The notes below the pieces were generated by a model. It ran no database searches. It worked only from the letters and a program-made list of their open reading frames with translations, and had not been told where the DNA came from. From Deltaproteobacteria bacterium (lineage in GTDB: Bacteria; Desulfobacterota; Desulfarculia; Desulfarculales; Desulfarculaceae): a DNA stretch of 11,081 nt. Each line of letters starts with the position of its first letter. Position 1 is the first letter of the stretch. Shown here in pieces: positions 8,053-11,081 of the stretch. The DNA lies in the NCBI GenBank assembly GCA_020444165.1, contig JAHLLK010000124.1, forward strand, positions 1-11,081, read 5' to 3'. The translations under genes were made by a program, and so were the position numbers.

Positions 8053-8261
8053 AGAGCATTGCACGGGGCGTCCTGCCCCGTGCAATGTCGGGTTGGCAAA
8101 AACGCGATTTTGCCAACCCTCACAAATTGCAAGCTTTTTGAAGCTTGCAATTTGGCGGGCCATCCTTGGCCCGCATCGGCCATTGCCTGCCGTAATCATG
8201 TTTCACAGCCATTTTTTACATAATATCAACACGTTTTCTGTGTTTCACCATGCAATGGCCT
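8053..8261 (-). mobile_element. MITE-like hairpin element, right copy (209 bp, inverted)
   Basis: This is the reverse complement of the block at 6419-6627, 209 bp long without gaps and about 94% identical by manual count. The flanking direct repeat is CAAAACG (8046-8052 and 8262-8268), that is CGTTTTG on the element's strand, different from the CGTTATG of the left copy. The copy therefore has its own target duplication and inserted independently, at a site of the same CGTTWTG form. Its hairpins are more perfect than in the left copy: GGTTGGCAAAA/TTTTGCCAACC, CAAATTGCAAGCTT/AAGCTTGCAATTTG and GCATTGCACGGGGC/GCCCCGTGCAATG. This suggests it is the closer of the two to the ancestral element. Confidence 0.8.
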
Positions 8262-8268
8262 CAAAACG

Positions 8269-8430
8269 ATATTCCACCCAAACCCTGCGACAACCACAAT
8301 CGCCTCGAATTTGAGCAGACTAGCCCCTTCCCATTTTCCCGTCAATCGGGTTTCCCCTTTTTGCTTGCCTCCACGCCGGGGAGCACTGCAAGCTGCTTGG
8401 CAACAATAACCTAACTAGCATGGCGCAGGC
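8269..8430. other. Short non-coding spacer
   Basis: Between the right MITE-like copy and permease remnant C. I see no gene. A weak CCCG-TCAAT-CGGG hairpin followed by TTTCCCCTTTTT lies near 8338-8362 and might end plus-strand transcripts, but its 4-bp stem is too short for a confident call. Confidence 0.35.
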
Positions 8431-8680
8431 GTCCTTGGCCACCGGGGTGAGCTTCGACCTCACCAACTTCCGCTGGGACATCGGCGGCGAGCCCAACCAG
8501 TGGCGGGGCCCCCTGGGCGTGGCCGTGATCTTCGGCCTGGGCGTGGCCACGCTGTTGACCCTGGTGGTGGGGCCGGTGTTATGCTCGTTGCAGGACAGCG
8601 CCGCGGCCTGGGTGGCGGGACAGGGGCGGGGGAAGAGAAGAGAGAAGAAGAAGGCGGTGGTTTTGGAGGGGTAGGGGTAG
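8431..8680 (+). pseudogene. RND permease 3'-end remnant, copy C
   Basis: About 250 bp match the complete permease gene at 5873-6125, with an in-frame 3-base gain and a 6-base loss. The frame (to TAG at 8672-8674) reads LATGVSFDLTNFRWDIGGE, then GVAVIFGLGVATLLTLVVGP, SLQDSAAAWVAGQ and REKKKAVVLEG, corresponding to about the last 80 permease residues (TM11-TM12 and tail). Similarity begins abruptly at about 8431 and continues a few bases past the stop (GGGGTAGGGGTAG), so the 3' flank was copied too. Several changes alter residues (for example Trp to Arg in QWR, Val to Gly in VVGP), as expected of a relic no longer under selection. No permease body precedes it. Confidence 0.85.
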
Positions 8681-8773
8681 CTTCTGAAACGGCCAAGTCT
8701 TTGATGACAAGCGCATAAGCTGTCTTAGTCACAAATTGCGTTTCCAGCGTGGCCTTCCGGCAGATGGTTCAGC

Positions 8774-9031
8774 TTACAATGCTGCTTCTCCGTTTTCCAT
8801 GTTTTCAAAGACGTATTTTTGGTACAGCTCCTGGCCCTCCAAGAAGGTCTGTAAAATTGAGCTGTAGATCTTTTTCCTGAAGGCTACCTGGTAAAACTCG
8901 TTTTGGATGGTCTGGTGCAGGCGCTCCACCGAGCCGTTGGTCTGGGGGTGCCTGACCCTGGTGCGGGTGTGCTCGATGTCGTAAACCACTTCCACCCAAA
9001 TACCACAATTATACAAGTGGCTATTCCACAA
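8774..9031 (-). pseudogene. Decayed IS481-like transposase, C-terminal fragment with internal deletion
   Basis: The frame contains HTRTRVRHPQTNGSVERLHQ then NEFYQVAFRKKIYSSI, typical of the end of an rve/DDE integrase core in IS481-like transposases; the Glu of SVERLH is the expected third catalytic acid. It then jumps directly to LQTFLEGQELYQKYV, which in full-length relatives follows a further segment (a DL..WL..YN..R..QG-type stretch and GRTP). The frame is intact, so the missing piece looks like an in-frame internal deletion. The two catalytic Asp and the N-terminal helix-turn-helix are absent; recognisable transposase sequence stops near 9000, about 30 bases from the stop codon of the accessory gene. 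It cannot be active. Family assignment is from memory of conserved motifs. Confidence 0.75.
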
Positions 9032-9034
9032 GCG

Positions 9035-10384
9035 CTAGGCTTCATTAAGATAGCTAGCTATAGATTCTTTTGAGACAGTTTGAGTATTTACTAATAACCC
9101 CTGGACAACAAAAGGCGAAACCTCAAAATAATCTGCTGCGTCGTTAATATCATCTTCGGAATAATTCCTGCAAGAAAATTGCTTTTTCAATTCTTCAATT
9201 GGGCACAAGAGTTCAGCGGCAAAAGCGCGCTGAACTTTTTGACGAAAAGTCTTGGCATTAGTAATAGGAAGCCATTTATCTTCGGTTCGTGAAAAAATAG
9301 AATCAGCCATGAAACGAGCTGCTTCAAAACGACGAGCACGATTGTTCCTCTTCTGAAAATGAAAGCGAATGTATTCTCCTCCATTTTCACGTATGCCGAG
9401 ACCCACAGATGGATAATATTCCTGCAATTTCTCACCCAAAAGATGTCTTGCAGGTATATTTAGCACACTTTCCAGGTCTTCATCTTTTAACGGTCTATTA
9501 TACCACCCCGCATCTTTACGAAACGCACGCGCAATTCTCCATCCCAACTCCCAAGGAGTAGATTTTTGATCATTCATCCGTTCGCGTACGCACTCCATCC
9601 TCTCCCGCAGATCTATCTTTCCTACAATTCCAACATCATTGCGCCTACTTAAACGCAATATGTCCTGTATGTGTTTAATTTGATTTTCATCAAACGGTCT
9701 TGAACAAGCCACTTCCGTCAATCCAGCAATCCCAACATCCTTTGACAACGAAAGTAAATCCTCAACAAATTCTTTTGGAGCTGTATCGGGGTCAAATCCC
9801 AGACAGGCTTCCAATCGACGAAATTCGGATTTAACGCTATCATTTTCTTCTTCTGCTACCTCTTTCCATATAACCTGCAAATCAGTTTCAAACAGCCCAT
9901 ATAGTTCCAACCGTGCAATTACTGTGCGAATAAACCCACCCAAAGTTCTCTTGAAGTCAGGGAGCGCAACCACCGCCTGTTCGGACACGAGATACCTCGT
10001 CGGGCCATATATTTCCGACAAAGAAGAAAACGCCTGAACTGATAAGTTAACCCCATCCGATGCAAAACAAATATTGGGCCAAATGTAACCATATCCAGCG
10101 GCAATCAATTCATGGTTCATTCTCCATTCAGCGGTACGACTATTCTCTGGAGAGGGCTCGTACAATATCCTCCACCAGGAAGAGGCGAACCAAAGAGCCA
10201 CCGGGTATAGTGAGACAAGAGCATAATCCTTTACACTTCTTGCCCAATCATCTTCATTTTTTGTTACAACGCTTCCCTTCAACGTCATAGTTAACTGGGA
10301 TGCAGTATGACGTATCTCATCGCGTCCTTCTTGTGGACATAAAGAAGCGGTCCATTGTAAATCTATTGCAAAATCAGACACCAT
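9035..10384 (-). CDS. ImmA/IrrE-like protein without HEXXH site, accessory module gene 2 (449 aa)
   Basis: Residues about 351-430 resemble the second half of ImmA/IrrE (DUF955) metallopeptidases: RRFEAARFMADSIF where active members carry the HEXXH helix, then QRAFAAELLCPIEEL (385-399) and a small helical segment SEDDINDAADYFEVSPFVV. No HEXXH is present anywhere; NHEL at 90-93 lacks the second His. The N-terminal two thirds I cannot assign; conspicuous parts are SSWWRILYEP (68-77) and an aromatic stretch with GYGYIWPNICFASDG ending at 111. No membrane span or signal peptide is evident. The ATG at 10384 gives an 11-base overlap with the preceding gene; an ATG at 10390 behind GGGA is also possible. 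The gene is AT-rich unlike the left of the window. It is probably cytoplasmic and works with its partner; enzymatic activity of the peptidase type is unlikely. Confidence 0.75.
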   Translation of the reverse strand: MVSDFAIDLQWTASLCPQEGRDEIRHTASQLTMTLKGSVVTKNEDDWARSVKDYALVSLYPVALWFASSWWRILYEPSPENSRTAEWRMNHELIAAGYGYIWPNICFASDGVNLSVQAFSSLSEIYGPTRYLVSEQAVVALPDFKRTLGGFIRTVIARLELYGLFETDLQVIWKEVAEEENDSVKSEFRRLEACLGFDPDTAPKEFVEDLLSLSKDVGIAGLTEVACSRPFDENQIKHIQDILRLSRRNDVGIVGKIDLRERMECVRERMNDQKSTPWELGWRIARAFRKDAGWYNRPLKDEDLESVLNIPARHLLGEKLQEYYPSVGLGIRENGGEYIRFHFQKRNNRARRFEAARFMADSIFSRTEDKWLPITNAKTFRQKVQRAFAAELLCPIEELKKQFSCRNYSEDDINDAADYFEVSPFVVQGLLVNTQTVSKESIASYLNEA

Positions 10385-10805
10385 ATTCATCCCAGCGCTG
10401 TTTAACCATATCACATTGAGGGTCATGTATTCTAAGAGGATACCCGTGATAAATACCTTGCGTAGGATTTTCTAGCATCCCCTCCAACACTCTGCCAGAC
10501 TCCATGACAGCCCAGACATTTTGTGGCCAACCCTGACGCCATTGCTGGCTCACTAACCCACGCGAAAATGCCTCTCGTAGTAAACGGGTGGCTTCACGCC
10601 TAGAGAAAAGTTCAACTTCATCACATAGAGTTTTATCCTGACGGGGACTGCAGGGTGGTTGCAAACCAAAATCTCCGGGATTGCGTTTGTGCGCTGGATT
10701 GCCACCATAGGATGCTAAACTGGCTAGTTTTTCAAGTTCATCGCGACGCTTAACTGCACCTTCTTTAGTTAACAAACGTCTATTTGCTGATCGCATATGT
10801 CGCAC
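10374..10805 (-). CDS. Conserved small protein, accessory module gene 1 (143 aa)
   Basis: A 143-residue soluble protein read from a GTG at 10805 with GGAG 11 bases upstream; an ATG three codons later (10796) is an alternative. Visible blocks are a charged helical N-terminus (KRRDELEKLASLAS), NPAHKRNPGDFGLQPP (36-51), CSPRQDKTLCDEVELFSRRE (52-71), and a compact C-terminal block with WPQNVWAV (93-100) and GIYHGYPL (117-124). I believe these blocks recur in small bacterial proteins encoded beside ImmA/IrrE-like genes, but know no assigned function. The stop overlaps the start of the 449-aa gene by 11 bases, so the two are almost certainly co-translated. Base composition is AT-rich, as in its partner. 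An antitoxin- or immunity-like role is a guess from size and order only. Confidence 0.72.
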   Translation of the reverse strand: MRHMRSANRRLLTKEGAVKRRDELEKLASLASYGGNPAHKRNPGDFGLQPPCSPRQDKTLCDEVELFSRREATRLLREAFSRGLVSQQWRQGWPQNVWAVMESGRVLEGMLENPTQGIYHGYPLRIHDPQCDMVKQRWDEYGV

Positions 10806-11002
10806 CGGATTATCGACTCCGCGTCAATAGTAACTGTATGATGGAAAATCATTTCAATGGATTTATTCAAGAAAATGCGGCAATCAAACACAACAAATAT
10901 TCGATACGTTCTCTACCCCGAAAATTAGGACCTCAAATTTGTCTCCCTTATATTATTTCTAATACATCCCATGAGCCTATCCGCATGGAACATGGCAACC
11001 GG
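10806..11002. other. AT-rich divergent spacer
   Basis: It lies between the minus-strand two-gene module and the plus-strand gene at the right edge, so it must hold the module's promoter. On the minus strand TTGAAA (about 10852-10857) is followed by TACTAT at a spacing of 19 bases, too long to be convincing. No other structure is evident in it. Confidence 0.35.
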
Positions 11003-11042
11003 GAGAATGTTATGCTATCCTCTAGTATAGCATAACATTCTC
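11003..11042. promoter_or_regulatory. Perfect 16-bp inverted repeat with plausible extended -10 promoter
   Basis: GAGAATGTTATGCTAT (11003-11018) and ATAGCATAACATTCTC (11027-11042) are perfect reverse complements around an 8-base loop. The repeat ends 2 bases before the GGAGG of the following gene. Inside the left arm TG-T-TATGCT (11008-11016) resembles an extended -10 element. It could be an autoregulatory operator, an mRNA hairpin next to the ribosome-binding site, or the subterminal hairpin of an IS200/IS605-type element; the window ends too soon to choose. Confidence 0.65.
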
Positions 11043-11055
11043 TTGGAGGTCTGCC

Positions 11056-11081
11056 ATGGCCAAGCAATACAAGTTTTCTTC
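11056..11081 (+). CDS. 5' end of an unidentified gene, possibly a transposase (cut by window edge)
   Basis: ATG at 11056 follows a strong GGAGG (11045-11049) with a 6-base spacing. Only MAKQYKFS and part of the next codons are visible. Short basic N-termini of this kind occur in IS200/IS605 TnpA and in IS3 OrfA proteins, among others, and the large hairpin immediately upstream would suit the former, but nine residues cannot identify a family. The start itself is well supported; the function is not. Confidence 0.55.

Noticed and set aside
6419..8261. Composite transposon carrying the exported-protein gene between the two elements
   Set aside because: Each element has its own, different target duplication, so they inserted separately; no transposase lies between them.
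6406..8270. Repeats considered as a CRISPR array or REP/BIME cluster
   Set aside because: There are only two 209-bp copies, inverted and flanked by target duplications, with no regularly spaced short direct repeats.
8985..9020. CCACTT...AAGTGG inverted repeat after the accessory module as a terminator
   Set aside because: The stem is only 6 bp around a loop of more than 20 bases, with no U-tract.

Overview
The window looks like GC-rich bacterial chromosome, Gram-negative because it carries an inner-membrane RND pump with a periplasmic lipoprotein-type adaptor. The style of the proteins would suit a deltaproteobacterial (Desulfobacterota) genome, but that is an impression and not something the sequence proves. 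Coding density is high and GC is high up to about 9000. From about 9000 to the right edge the DNA is visibly AT-rich and carries transposase remnants and accessory genes, so it reads as acquired DNA.

Layout from left to right: (1) The 3' end of the GTPase gene typA (bipA), closed by a bidirectional terminator. (2) Convergent to it, a small six-helix membrane protein of the AmiS/UreI amide/urea channel family. (3) A gene-poor stretch of about 0.8 kb (1087-1914). (4) A two-gene RND efflux operon: lipoprotein adaptor (1915-2976) and a 1048-residue permease (2973-6119) joined by a 4-base ATGA overlap; no outer-membrane channel gene follows. (5) A repeat-built region, 6120-8680. It holds a nested palindrome that looks like a paired operator, two inverted copies of a 209-bp hairpin-rich MITE-like element each with its own 7-bp target duplication, two extra in-frame copies of only the 3' end of the RND permease gene, and one intact minus-strand gene for an exported protein of unknown function. 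(6) A decayed IS481-like transposase end (8774-9031). (7) An AT-rich two-gene minus-strand module: a 143-aa protein and an overlapping 449-aa protein whose C-terminus resembles the ImmA/IrrE family but lacks the HEXXH metal site. (8) At the right edge, the first nine codons of a plus-strand gene preceded by a perfect 16-bp-stem hairpin that overlaps a plausible promoter.

The functional core is the efflux operon. The region downstream of it looks like the relic of a larger, probably repeated, RND locus: permease tails remain while their bodies are gone, and an orphan operator-like palindrome sits ahead of the first relic. MITE insertions have since accumulated. The 143-aa/449-aa pair between transposase fragments is the best candidate here for an uncharacterised mobile accessory (possibly defence or toxin-antitoxin-like) system; that role is inferred from context and fold resemblance only.
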